This document shows, in pieces, positions 41,415 through 50,126 of a stretch of DNA of 64,000 nt (positions are counted from its first letter, which is position 1; each line of letters starts with the position of its first letter). Location: positions 434,001 to 498,000 of the forward strand of contig JAVJTE010000020.1 in NCBI GenBank assembly GCA_040219025.1, given 5' to 3'. This DNA is from HT1-32 sp040219025 (GTDB taxonomy: Bacteria > Pseudomonadota > Alphaproteobacteria > Rhodospirillales > HT1-32). The position numbers were made by a program, and so were the translations under genes. The notes beneath the pieces are model-generated. The model was not told the origin of the DNA and ran no database searches. It was given only the letters and a program-made list of their open reading frames with translations.

Positions 41415-42436
41415 TCCTGGTCTGCAACACCTGCTTCGCCAAAGGTCGCCATGCCGGTATGGCAGGCGATGGCGGCACGGACCACCTGCACGGCCAGCAC
41501 GGCGCCGGATCCTTCACCCAGCCGCATGCCGAGGTCGAGCAGCGGCACTTTGCCGAGCTTCTTGGTCAGCAGGCGATGGCCGGGTTCTGCGGAGCTGTGC
41601 GCCACCATGCAGTGATCAAGCGCAGAAGGATTGATGGTCTGCAGAACGGCAGCGGCGGCGGTGCAGATGAAGCCATCCAGCAGGACCGGGCAACGCTGCC
41701 AGCGGGCGGCAAGGATGGCCCCGGCAATCGCCGCCAGCTCGCGACCACCGACGGCACGGAGAATATCGAGACCATCGGTCATCATGTCGCGGTTGCGGGC
41801 AACCCCTTCACGAACCACGCGAATTTTGTGCTCCAGGGCGGAACCCTGGACGCCGGTTCCCGGGCCGGTCCAGTCTTCCGCCTCACCGCCATAGAGCGCG
41901 TGACAGATGGCGGCGGCGGACGTGGTATTGCCGATGCCCATTTCACCAAGGCAGATCAGGTCTGCCGGCTCTTCCAGCGCCCCCATGCCGAAGATCATGG
42001 CCTGCAGGCAGTCTTCTTCCGACATGGCCGGGCCCTGTGTGAAGTCGACGGTCGGAACCTCCAGCGCCAGTTCATAGACCGTCAGCCCGACATCCGATTC
42101 CCCGCAAAGCTGGTTCACGGCGGCCCCGCCGGTCTGGAAATTGGCGACCATCTGGGCTGTCACTTCCGGCGGAAAGGCCGAGACACCCTGTGCGGCAACG
42201 CCGTGATTGGCAGCGAAAACGGCGGCCCGTACATTGCCGAGCAGCGGCGGATACTGGCCGCGCCAGCTGGCCATCCATTCCGTGATTTCTTCCAGCCGGC
42301 CAAGTGATCCCGGCGGTTTGGTCAGCAGCGGTTCGCGGGCGCGAACCTTGGCCAGACGGTCGGTATCCGGCCCCGGCAGGTCGGCAAGGCTGGTGCGAAG
42401 TTCGTCAAAGGACCGGATAGGCAGGGTATCGGGCAA
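41411..42436 (-). CDS. cobT: Nicotinate-nucleotide-dimethylbenzimidazole phosphoribosyltransferase
   Basis: A 341-residue enzyme making alpha-ribazole phosphate for the lower ligand of cobalamin. KPPGSLGRLEEITEWMASWRGQ, AVFAANHGVAAQGVSAFPPEVTAQMV, EMGIGNTTSAAAI and GAVLAVQVVRAA are diagnostic, with the catalytic glutamate (LGEGSGA) near the C-terminus. The start is TTG at 42436: AGGAG lies about eight bases upstream, and the nearby ATG at 42444 is out of frame. Named for the Salmonella gene, not the Pseudomonas chelatase subunit. Divergent from cobS. Confidence 0.95.
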   Translation of the reverse strand: MPDTLPIRSFDELRTSLADLPGPDTDRLAKVRAREPLLTKPPGSLGRLEEITEWMASWRGQYPPLLGNVRAAVFAANHGVAAQGVSAFPPEVTAQMVANFQTGGAAVNQLCGESDVGLTVYELALEVPTVDFTQGPAMSEEDCLQAMIFGMGALEEPADLICLGEMGIGNTTSAAAICHALYGGEAEDWTGPGTGVQGSALEHKIRVVREGVARNRDMMTDGLDILRAVGGRELAAIAGAILAARWQRCPVLLDGFICTAAAAVLQTINPSALDHCMVAHSSAEPGHRLLTKKLGKVPLLDLGMRLGEGSGAVLAVQVVRAAIACHTGMATFGEAGVADQE

Positions 42437-42462
42437 GTAATCATCTCCTGAAGTATGCAGGC

Positions 42463-42482
42463 ATCCTGTCGGAAAACAGGAT
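42463..42482 (-). promoter_or_regulatory. Hairpin in the cobT leader
   Basis: ATCCTGT (42463-42469) and ACAGGAT (42476-42482) are perfect complements around a six-base loop, 27 bases before the cobT start. It may affect cobT translation or be an operator in the cobT/cobS divergent gap. No cobalamin riboswitch core is present around it. Confidence 0.4.
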
Positions 42483-42579
42483 AATTAACTGGCCGCCCGG
42501 GTGGAATTGCTGGACCGGACGGGGTGCTGATCTATAACCCCCAGAGCCTTAAAATATCAGCGACGGCAGGTCTATCGAA

Positions 42580-43374
42580 TTGTCAGCAGATCAGGAAACA
42601 GCAAAGTCCGGCAATTCTCCTTCTGCCTGGATTCGTGACGCCCGTGTGGTGCTCTGCTTCCTGACGCGCCTGCCGGTCGGCTGGCCCGCCGGTGCGGATG
42701 CCATCACGCTGGCTGCGGCCTCCCGGACCTTTCCGGTTGCCGGTCTGGTGACCGGCGGACTGTCGGCGATGCTGTGGCTGGTGCTCCGCGATATTGGCCT
42801 GCCGGTCCTGCCCGCGGCACTGCTGACCATCGGTGCGGGGGTGCTGATGACCGGTGCCCTGCATGAAGATGGCCTCGCCGATATGGCTGACGGCGCGGGT
42901 GCGGGCGCTGACCGGTTGCGCCGTCTGGAAATCATGCGGGATTCCCGGATCGGTGCCTACGGGGTGCTGGCGCTGATGTTCTCCGTGGGCCTGCGCGTTG
43001 CCTGTCTGGCGGCCTTTCCGGACCCGCGGTTCGGTGCGGCGGCGCTGGTTGCCGCACATGTCGGCGCACGGGCCGGACTGCCTGCGGTCATGCGCCTTGT
43101 GCCCCGGGCGAGGCCGGACGGGCTGTCCGTCACGGCAGGCCGCCCGGACGACCGCAGCGCAATCCTGAGCGCCGGTATCGGCCTGCTGCTGGTTCTGCTG
43201 TTCGCCGGGTTCGAGGCAGGGCTGACGGCAGCCGCTCTCACGGCCCTTGCGCTCTGGCTCACATCAGTCTGGGCAAAACGCCGGATCGGCGGCCAGACCG
43301 GTGATGTGCTGGGCGGGATGGAACAAATTGGCGAGATGGTTATTCTTCTGACACTGGTGGCGGCGATCATATGA
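42580..43374 (+). CDS. cobS: Adenosylcobinamide-GDP ribazoletransferase (cobalamin synthase)
   Basis: A 264-residue inner-membrane protein joining alpha-ribazole(-phosphate) to adenosylcobinamide-GDP. LHEDGLADMADGAGAGADRLRRLEIMRDSRIGAYG is the Asp-rich catalytic region characteristic of CobS/CobV, and FLTRLPVGWPA is the usual N-terminus. The C-terminal half is hydrophobic. The first start is TTG at 42580 with no strong ribosome-binding site, so the exact start is uncertain. The stop overlaps cobC by four bases. Confidence 0.93.
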   Translation: MSADQETAKSGNSPSAWIRDARVVLCFLTRLPVGWPAGADAITLAAASRTFPVAGLVTGGLSAMLWLVLRDIGLPVLPAALLTIGAGVLMTGALHEDGLADMADGAGAGADRLRRLEIMRDSRIGAYGVLALMFSVGLRVACLAAFPDPRFGAAALVAAHVGARAGLPAVMRLVPRARPDGLSVTAGRPDDRSAILSAGIGLLLVLLFAGFEAGLTAAALTALALWLTSVWAKRRIGGQTGDVLGGMEQIGEMVILLTLVAAII

Positions 43375-44012
43375 CGGTAACAGCGTTCTACTGGGTTCGG
43401 CATGCGCCGGTTGTGCATCTGAACGGCTGTATCTACGGGCGCAATGATGTGGATTGCGATACCGGCGATGCCGGCCTGTTCACTGCCGTCGCTGCTGAAT
43501 TGCCGCGTGAAGCGGTCTGGCTGACATCATCGCTCCGGCGCACCCACCAGACCGCAGAGGCCCTGATTGCTGCCGGTGCCGTGCCGGGCGATTTTCTGAA
43601 GGATGAGGATCTGGATGAACAGCATATGGGTGACTGGCAGGGCCAGACCTGGGATGACATCGACCGCAAGTACGAGCGAATCGCCCACCGGTTCTGGGTG
43701 GCCCCGGCTTCCGTTGCCCCGCCGGGTGGCGAGAGCTTTACCGATCTGGTGAACCGCACCCGTCGCGCCATTGACCGGATGCTCGAGTCGCATCGCGGGC
43801 AGACCATCATCGCGGTCACCCATGGCGGTACCATCCGTGCCGCCCTGTCGCTGGCGCTGAATGTCGAGCCGGAAGCGGCGCTGGCGTTTCAGGTCGAAAA
43901 CGTCTCGATCACCAAGATGGAGCATATTGACGACGCGCGGCATGGCGGTGCGTGGCGAATTCCTTTCGTGAATCGCGTTCTTCGTCCACAATCGGCCCAG
44001 CAAAAATTCTGA
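43371..44012 (+). CDS. cobC: Histidine phosphatase, CobC-like alpha-ribazole phosphatase
   Basis: A 213-residue phosphoglycerate-mutase-like phosphatase. The catalytic RHAP is at 10-13 (VRHAPV instead of the usual RHG/RHGE), LTSSLRRTHQTAEAL is the conserved helix, QHMGDWQGQTWDDI the acidic loop, and VTHGGTIR contains the second histidine. By position in the cob operon it likely removes phosphate from alpha-ribazole-5'-phosphate or adenosylcobalamin-phosphate. It overlaps cobS by four bases. Confidence 0.85.
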   Translation: MTVTAFYWVRHAPVVHLNGCIYGRNDVDCDTGDAGLFTAVAAELPREAVWLTSSLRRTHQTAEALIAAGAVPGDFLKDEDLDEQHMGDWQGQTWDDIDRKYERIAHRFWVAPASVAPPGGESFTDLVNRTRRAIDRMLESHRGQTIIAVTHGGTIRAALSLALNVEPEAALAFQVENVSITKMEHIDDARHGGAWRIPFVNRVLRPQSAQQKF

Positions 44013-44035
44013 CGGCACGGGCTGACCGGATAACG

Positions 44036-44653
44036 ATGACAGATTTTGACAATCCGTATGATGCCGGCCTGCAACAGATCGCCCTCGACAGCCTCTATCT
44101 GGCCCCGGAAAACCGCCTGCTGCAATCCGGCTCCCTGCCGGCGGTAACACTTGTGCTGGGGGGTGTCCGGTCGGGCAAAAGCCGGTTTGCGGAACGGATG
44201 ATCCCGAAAGACCGTAATCCGATCTATCTGGCGACAGCCGAGGCCATGGATGACGAGATGCGGGCGCGTATTGCCCAGCATCAGGCGCGCCGTGGCGGGA
44301 ACTGGTCACTGCGGGAAGCGGCGCTGGACCTGCCGCAGGCACTGCTGCAGCTTGATTCTCACCGTCAGCCGATGCTGGTCGACAGTCTGGGCATGTGGCT
44401 GAACAACCTGATCTATCGCGACCGGGATGTCGCGACAGCCGTTGACGAGCTTGCCGAATCGCTGATGCGGATCAACGGTCCCGTGGTTCTGGTCAGTGAC
44501 GAGGTCGGGCTCGGTATTGTGCCTGACAACGCGCTGGCCCGCGCCTACCGGGACCAGATCGGGCTGATGAACCAGCGGGTTGCCCTGGTGGCGCAGCAGG
44601 TGGTATTCGTCGCAGCCGGTCTTCCCCTCATACTCAAGGGCATGCAGAAATGA
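44036..44653 (+). CDS. cobU: Adenosylcobinamide kinase/guanylyltransferase
   Basis: A 205-residue bifunctional enzyme (CobP in Pseudomonas) that phosphorylates adenosylcobinamide and transfers GMP to it. The P-loop is GGVRSGKS at 42-49, and His82 in IAQHQARR aligns with the guanylylated histidine of CobU. NDNLVDS-type sequence appears as MLVDSLGMWLNNL, and VSDEVGLGIVPDNALARAYRDQIG is typical. It has an extra N-terminal stretch of about 37 residues before the Rossmann strand, uncommon in the family. The stop overlaps cobW by four bases. Confidence 0.92.
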   Translation: MTDFDNPYDAGLQQIALDSLYLAPENRLLQSGSLPAVTLVLGGVRSGKSRFAERMIPKDRNPIYLATAEAMDDEMRARIAQHQARRGGNWSLREAALDLPQALLQLDSHRQPMLVDSLGMWLNNLIYRDRDVATAVDELAESLMRINGPVVLVSDEVGLGIVPDNALARAYRDQIGLMNQRVALVAQQVVFVAAGLPLILKGMQK

Positions 44654-45681
44654 ACGCACGTATTCCGGCGACCATCGTCACCGGCTTCCTCGGCGCGGGA
44701 AAAACCACGCTGATCCGCCATCTTCTCCAGAATGCCGACGGACGACGCATTGCGCTGATCATCAACGAGTTCGGTGATCTCGGGATCGACAAGGGCATCG
44801 TCGAGGGTTGCGGGATTCCGGATTGCGAGGAGGGTGATATTGTCGAGCTGGCAAATGGCTGCATCTGCTGCACCGTGGCCGACGATTTCCTGCCGACCAT
44901 CGAGACCCTGCTGGGGCGGGCCGATCCGCCGGATCATATCGTCATTGAAACCTCCGGTCTGGCCCTGCCGAAACCGCTGATCAAGGCCTTTGCCTGGCCG
45001 GAAGTGCGGTCACGTACCACGGTTGATGGCGTGGTTGCGATGATTGACGCCGCCGCCGTTGCCGATGGCCGGTTCGCCGATGACCCGGCAGCGGTGCAGG
45101 CGATCCGGGAAAGCGACGAGATGCTGGATCATGACAATCCGCTGGAGGAACTGTTCGAGGACCAGCTTGCCGCCGCTGATATTGTCATCCTGAACAAGAC
45201 CGATTTGCTGGACGAGGCGACGATTGCCGGGGTTGAACAGACCCTGAAGGCGCGGCTGCGTCCGGGCGTGAAGATTCTGCGGGCCACGGAAGGCCGGGTC
45301 GATGTGGCGGTGGCGCTGGGCATGAATGCCTCGGCGGAAGACGATCTGGACGCGCGGCCTTCGCACCATGATGGCCCGCATGACCACGACCATGACGATT
45401 TTGACAGCTTCATCGTCGATCTCGGTCAGGTGGATGACATTGCCGTGCTGACGACCCGGATCGGGGCCACGGTCGACCGGTTCGATATCCTTCGCATCAA
45501 GGGTTTCATCGATGTGCCGGGCAAGCCGATGCGGCAGGTGGTGCAGGGCGTTGGCAGTCGCATCCAGACCTATTTCGACCGGCCCTGGAAACCGGGTGAG
45601 GCACGCTCAAGCCAGCTGGTCGTGATCGGCCTGGCAGGCATGGACAAGCCCGCCATCGAGGCCGCACTGACCGCTGCCTGA
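44650..45681 (+). CDS. cobW: CobW GTPase/metallochaperone
   Basis: A 343-residue COG0523 GTPase. The Walker A GFLGAGKTT is at 12-20, CICC at 71-74 is the metal-binding CxCC motif, NKTD is the G4 guanine motif, and a His/Asp-rich stretch (HHDGPHDHDHDD) lies near residue 240. CobW is thought to deliver Co2+ to the CobN chelatase complex in aerobic cobalamin synthesis, which fits its place directly upstream of cobN (23-base gap). Confidence 0.95.
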   Translation: MNARIPATIVTGFLGAGKTTLIRHLLQNADGRRIALIINEFGDLGIDKGIVEGCGIPDCEEGDIVELANGCICCTVADDFLPTIETLLGRADPPDHIVIETSGLALPKPLIKAFAWPEVRSRTTVDGVVAMIDAAAVADGRFADDPAAVQAIRESDEMLDHDNPLEELFEDQLAAADIVILNKTDLLDEATIAGVEQTLKARLRPGVKILRATEGRVDVAVALGMNASAEDDLDARPSHHDGPHDHDHDDFDSFIVDLGQVDDIAVLTTRIGATVDRFDILRIKGFIDVPGKPMRQVVQGVGSRIQTYFDRPWKPGEARSSQLVVIGLAGMDKPAIEAALTAA

Positions 45682-45704
45682 GCGGCGCGGACAGAGGAAG
45701 TTTC

Positions 45705-48700
45705 ATGCATCTCCTCGCCGCGCAGCCGGGCATCGTCGCCGACGGCTCGGAAGCGGTTGATCTCGGCCAGACGCCGGGTGACATCGTTATCCTGTCCGCC
45801 GCCGAATCCGAACTGGCCTGTCTGGCTGCGGCACAGCACCGGCTGGTGGACCGGCATGGTGACGCACAGCCCAGCCTCCGTCTCGCCAGCCTGTTGCAGC
45901 TCGGGCATAACATGTCCGTGGATCTCTATGCCGAGACCATTCTGGAGCCGGCCAGGCTGATCATCATCCGTCTGCTGGGCGGTGCCTCCTACTGGCCATA
46001 TGGCCTTGATCAGGCGCTGGAGGCGGCGCGCCGGACGGGGGCGAAACTGGCGGTTCTGCCGGGTGACGATCAGCCGGATCCGGTGCTGTCGGATTACTGC
46101 ACCCTGCCTGCGGGCGATTGTCACCGGCTCTGGCAATATGCTGTGCACGGGGGTGTCGACAACGCGACGGAGATGCTGAACTTCGCCACCAGCCTGCTGG
46201 GTCGGGATCGTGACTGGCGTGAACCGGCACCTCTGCTGCGGGCCGGACGCTATGGCGAGGCTCTGGCAGAGGATACAGACCGTCCGGTTGCGGCCATCCT
46301 GTTTTACCGGTCGCTGGTGCAAAGCGGCAATATGACGGTGATCGATGCCCTCTGCCGTGCCCTGCGGGATGAAGGGCTGGCCCCGCTGCCGGTCTATGCC
46401 GCCAGTCTGCGGGATGCGGTGGCGGCGGGAACAGTTGAGACCCTGCTGGCGGATCATCAGCCGGATATCATTCTCAACGCCACGGGGTTTGCACTCTCGA
46501 CCCCCGGTGCGCCGACCAGTGCCTCGCCGCTGGATGTCACCGACTGCCCGGTGTTGCAGGTGGTATTTTCCGGCTCCAACGAAGCGGCCTGGCGGGACTC
46601 CGACAACGGGCTGGGTGCGCGTGATATTGCCATGAATGTTGCCCTGCCGGAAGTTGATGGCAGGGTTCTGGCACGCGCCGTCTCTTTCAAGTCATCGGCG
46701 GAGCGGGATGCGCTGACGCAGACCGATATCGTCACCTACAGGCCGGTCGCCGACCGCATTGCCTTCACCGCCGCCCTGGCCCGCAACTGGGTGAGTTTAC
46801 GCCGGAAGCCGGCTGAACAGCGGCAGGTGGCGCTGATCGTTGCCAATTACCCGAACCGCGATGGCCGGATCGGCAACGGTGTCGGGCTGGATACGCCGGC
46901 GGCGGCGGTGGCCGCCATCGAACGGCTGACAGCAGACGGCTACGACATCCGGAATGCCCCGGCGACGGGCGCTGAACTGATTGAACGGCTGATGGCCGGG
47001 CCGACCAATGACCATACGGCTCTGGCCTCCCGGACGGTGACCGAGGTGATCAGCCGTGATGATTACCTCCGGTTCTGGTCTGACCTGCCGGAGACTGTAC
47101 GTACCGCCGTCAGCGACCGCTGGGGCCAGCCGGAAGCGGATCCGTTCTTCCTCGCCGAGCGGCAGGCTTTTGCAGTGTCGGCTTATCGCTGCGGCAAACT
47201 GGTCGTCGGTCTGCAACCGGCCCGTGGCTATAACATCGATCCGAAGGAAACCTATCACGACCCGGCACTGGTGCCGCCGCATGCCTATCTCGCCTTTTAT
47301 GCCTGGGTCCGGCAGGTCTTCGGCGCTGATGCGGTCATTCATATGGGCAAGCACGGGAATATGGAATGGCTGCCGGGCAAGTCTGTCGCCTTGTCGGCGG
47401 ACTGTTTTCCGGAAGCGGTGTTCGGCCCGACGCCGCATCTCTATCCCTTTATCGTCAACGACCCGGGGGAGGGCACGCAGGCAAAGCGCCGCGCCCAGGC
47501 GGTCATCATCGACCATCTGACCCCGCCCCTGACCCGCGCCGAATCCTATGGCCCGCTGCGGGAGCTGGAGCGGCTGGTCGACGAGTTCTATGAGGCGGCG
47601 AATGTTGACCCGCGCCGGATGCGGGAACTGGGTCGCGAGATTGTCGAACTGTCAGAACGCAGCGGCCTTGATCTGGATTGCGGCATATCGTCGGAAGATG
47701 ACGAGGCCAGCCGGTTGCAGAAGCTCGACAACCATCTCTGCGAGCTGAAGGAAATGCAGATACGTGACGGCCTGCATATCTTCGGCCATTCCCCGGAAAA
47801 CCGGCTCCGCCGGGATCTGCTGGTTGCCCTGACACGGATACCCCGGGGTGACGGAGCAGCTGCGAATGCCTCGATCCTGCGGGCGCTGGCGGCTGATCTG
47901 GCGCTGGATTTTGACCCGCTGGAATGTGAGATGGCGGCGCCCTGGACGGGTGACAAACCTGCAGTTCTGGAGGGCCTGACGGAGGATAGCTGGCGGACAT
48001 CGGGTGATACGGTCGAGCGTCTTGAGCTGCTGGCGGCAGGGCTGGTCGGGGGCGATCCGGACTGCCCGGCCGGCTGGGGGGCAACGACGGCCGTCCTGAC
48101 GGAGATCACGGACCGGATTGCGGTGGCGGTTGATGCCTGCGGTCCGGCGGAACTTGACGGGCTGGCGACCGGGCTGGCGGGGCGGTTTGTCGCACCCGGC
48201 CCGTCCGGCGCGCCAACGCGGGGCCGCCCGGAGGTGTTGCCGACCGGACGTAACTTCTATTCCGTCGATACACGTACGGTGCCGACGCCAACCGCCTGGC
48301 GGCTGGGCTGGAAATCGGCTTCCCTGCTGATCGACAGATACGTACAGGATAACGGGGACTGGCCGAAGTCGATGGCTTTGTCAGCCTGGGGCACGTCAAA
48401 CATGCGTACAGGTGGTGACGATATCGCCCAGGCGATGGCCCTGCTCGGGGTTCAACCGTCCTGGGAGACCGGGTCCGGACGTGTCACCGGGTTCGAGATC
48501 ATCCCGGCGAACGTTCTGGGCCGGCCCCGCGTCGATGTGACGCTGCGTATCTCCGGCTTCTTCCGTGATGCCTTTCCGGGGCTGATCGACCTGTTTGATT
48601 CGGCTGCCCGCGCCGTGGCGGAACTGGACGAGCCGGCAAGCCAGAATCCGGCGGCGGCGGCCTGGCGTCTGGCGTCATCATCCCTGCAGGCGAACGGCCT

Positions 48701-49439
48701 GGATCGGGCGACGGCTAACCGGCAGGCGGGCCACCGCGTCTTCGGGTCGAAACCCGGTGCCTATGGTGCCGGCCTGCAGGCGCTGATTGACGAGAAATGC
48801 TGGGAGAGCGATGCAGACTTGGCGGCGGCTTATGTCGAATGGGGTGGCTATGCCTATGGTGCAGGTGCGGTTGGCCGGGCAGCCCATGATACCTTCCGCG
48901 ACCGGCTGAAAACCGTGCAGGCGGTGATTCAGAATCAGGATAACCGGGAACATGACCTGCTCGATTCCGACGACTATTACCAGTTCGAGGGGGGTATGAC
49001 GGCGGCGGTACGGGTGCTGTCGGGGGCGCAGCCTGCGGCCTATCACCCCGATCATTCCCGCCCCGAATCACCGCGTATCCGCAGTCTGGAGGAAGAGGTC
49101 GCCCGTGTGGTGCGTGCCCGCGTGGTCAATCCGAAATGGATCAGCGGGGTCATGCGCCACGGCTACAAGGGTGCCTTCGAGATGGCAGCGACCGTGGATT
49201 ACCTGTTTGCCTTTGCCGCCACTGCCCGTTGCGTCCGTGATCATCATTTCGATCTGGTGTTCGATGCTTATCTGGAAGACAGCGAGGTTCTGGCCTTTCT
49301 GGAGCGGGAAAATCCCGCTGCGCTCCGCGAATTGTCGGACCGGCTGCGCGAGGCAATTGACCGGGGCCTGTGGCAACCCCGCCGCAATACGGTCTATGAT
49401 CGCCTGACCAGCCTGACAGAGGAGCATTCCCGTGAGTGA
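45705..49439 (+). CDS. cobN: Cobaltochelatase large subunit CobN
   Basis: A 1244-residue protein, the usual size of CobN, related to the magnesium chelatase H subunit. FIHMGKHGNMEWLPGKS-type sequence (AVIHMGKHGNMEWLPGK), YPNRDGRIGNGVGLDTPAA and AYVEWGGYAYGAG are conserved CobN blocks. It inserts cobalt into hydrogenobyrinic acid a,c-diamide with the CobS and CobT chelatase subunits, which are not in this window. It begins after cobW and overlaps cobO by eight bases. Confidence 0.95.
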   Translation: MHLLAAQPGIVADGSEAVDLGQTPGDIVILSAAESELACLAAAQHRLVDRHGDAQPSLRLASLLQLGHNMSVDLYAETILEPARLIIIRLLGGASYWPYGLDQALEAARRTGAKLAVLPGDDQPDPVLSDYCTLPAGDCHRLWQYAVHGGVDNATEMLNFATSLLGRDRDWREPAPLLRAGRYGEALAEDTDRPVAAILFYRSLVQSGNMTVIDALCRALRDEGLAPLPVYAASLRDAVAAGTVETLLADHQPDIILNATGFALSTPGAPTSASPLDVTDCPVLQVVFSGSNEAAWRDSDNGLGARDIAMNVALPEVDGRVLARAVSFKSSAERDALTQTDIVTYRPVADRIAFTAALARNWVSLRRKPAEQRQVALIVANYPNRDGRIGNGVGLDTPAAAVAAIERLTADGYDIRNAPATGAELIERLMAGPTNDHTALASRTVTEVISRDDYLRFWSDLPETVRTAVSDRWGQPEADPFFLAERQAFAVSAYRCGKLVVGLQPARGYNIDPKETYHDPALVPPHAYLAFYAWVRQVFGADAVIHMGKHGNMEWLPGKSVALSADCFPEAVFGPTPHLYPFIVNDPGEGTQAKRRAQAVIIDHLTPPLTRAESYGPLRELERLVDEFYEAANVDPRRMRELGREIVELSERSGLDLDCGISSEDDEASRLQKLDNHLCELKEMQIRDGLHIFGHSPENRLRRDLLVALTRIPRGDGAAANASILRALAADLALDFDPLECEMAAPWTGDKPAVLEGLTEDSWRTSGDTVERLELLAAGLVGGDPDCPAGWGATTAVLTEITDRIAVAVDACGPAELDGLATGLAGRFVAPGPSGAPTRGRPEVLPTGRNFYSVDTRTVPTPTAWRLGWKSASLLIDRYVQDNGDWPKSMALSAWGTSNMRTGGDDIAQAMALLGVQPSWETGSGRVTGFEIIPANVLGRPRVDVTLRISGFFRDAFPGLIDLFDSAARAVAELDEPASQNPAAAAWRLASSSLQANGLDRATANRQAGHRVFGSKPGAYGAGLQALIDEKCWESDADLAAAYVEWGGYAYGAGAVGRAAHDTFRDRLKTVQAVIQNQDNREHDLLDSDDYYQFEGGMTAAVRVLSGAQPAAYHPDHSRPESPRIRSLEEEVARVVRARVVNPKWISGVMRHGYKGAFEMAATVDYLFAFAATARCVRDHHFDLVFDAYLEDSEVLAFLERENPAALRELSDRLREAIDRGLWQPRRNTVYDRLTSLTEEHSRE

Positions 49440-50040
49440 CGACAGCACCAACAGCGACCACAAGGCCAAAAAAGCCAAGATCAAGGCTGCACGTGACAAG
49501 ATGATGGCCGGCAAGACCGATGAACGCGGCCTGCTGATCGTCCATACCGGCAAGGGCAAGGGTAAATCTTCCTCTGCCTTCGGCATGGTCCTGCGCTGTG
49601 TCGGCCATGGCATGCCGGTCGGTGTCGTCCAGTTCATCAAGGGCGCATGGGATACGGCAGAGCGCCGGGTCTTCGAGAGCTTCTCCGAACTGGTCACTTT
49701 CCGGGCGATGGGTGAAGGCTTTACCTGGGAGACGCAGGACCGCGAACGCGACGTCGCAGCGGCAGAGAAAGCCTGGGACATGGCGAAGGAAATGATTGCC
49801 GACCCGGCCATGCGGATGGTCGTGCTCGATGAACTGAACATTGCGCTGCGCTATGAGTATCTGGCGATCGGTGAGGTGCTTGCGGTGCTGAAATCCCGGC
49901 GTCCCGATCTGCATATCGTGGTGACCGGTCGCAATGCGCATGAAGACCTGATCGAAGCGGCTGATCTGGTCACCGAAATGACATTGATCAAGCATCCGTT
50001 CCGCGATGGTGTGAAGGCGCAGCCGGGCGTGGAATACTGA
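49432..50040 (+). CDS. cobO: Cob(I)yrinic acid a,c-diamide adenosyltransferase CobO
   Basis: A 202-residue CobA/CobO-type corrinoid adenosyltransferase. The reversed P-loop is HTGKGKGKSSSAFG, and GVVQFIKGAWDTAER, MRMVVLDELNIALRYEYL and VVTGRNAHEDLIEAADLVTEM are diagnostic. It adds the 5'-deoxyadenosyl ligand to cobalt using ATP. The start is GTG at 49432 within the end of cobN, eight bases overlapping, so it is translationally coupled. Confidence 0.95.
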   Translation: MSDDSTNSDHKAKKAKIKAARDKMMAGKTDERGLLIVHTGKGKGKSSSAFGMVLRCVGHGMPVGVVQFIKGAWDTAERRVFESFSELVTFRAMGEGFTWETQDRERDVAAAEKAWDMAKEMIADPAMRMVVLDELNIALRYEYLAIGEVLAVLKSRRPDLHIVVTGRNAHEDLIEAADLVTEMTLIKHPFRDGVKAQPGVEY

Positions 50041-50099
50041 GTTCCTGTTTTCTTGAATACTTAACGTTTCCCGGCTAGTGTCGGACAGACTTCGGAGGA

Positions 50100-50126
50100 A
50101 TGAATTTCAATGCGGGTGGCTCATGA
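50100..50126 (+). CDS. Possible 8-residue leader ORF before the SYLF gene
   Basis: CGGAGGA is followed immediately by an ATG at 50100 opening MNFNAGGS and ending in a TGA that overlaps the ATG at 50123 as ATGA. The strong ribosome-binding site is poorly placed for the main gene (about 20 bases away) but well placed for this ORF. It may be a coupling leader peptide or chance. Confidence 0.3.
   Translation: MNFNAGGS

Noticed and set aside
42437..42600. A possible cobalamin riboswitch at the cobT/cobS gap (minus strand AGACCTGCC resembles the B12 box)
   Set aside because: Only this short fragment matches; the conserved upstream core would lie inside cobS coding sequence, and no GCCACTG-like or P3-P6 elements were found.
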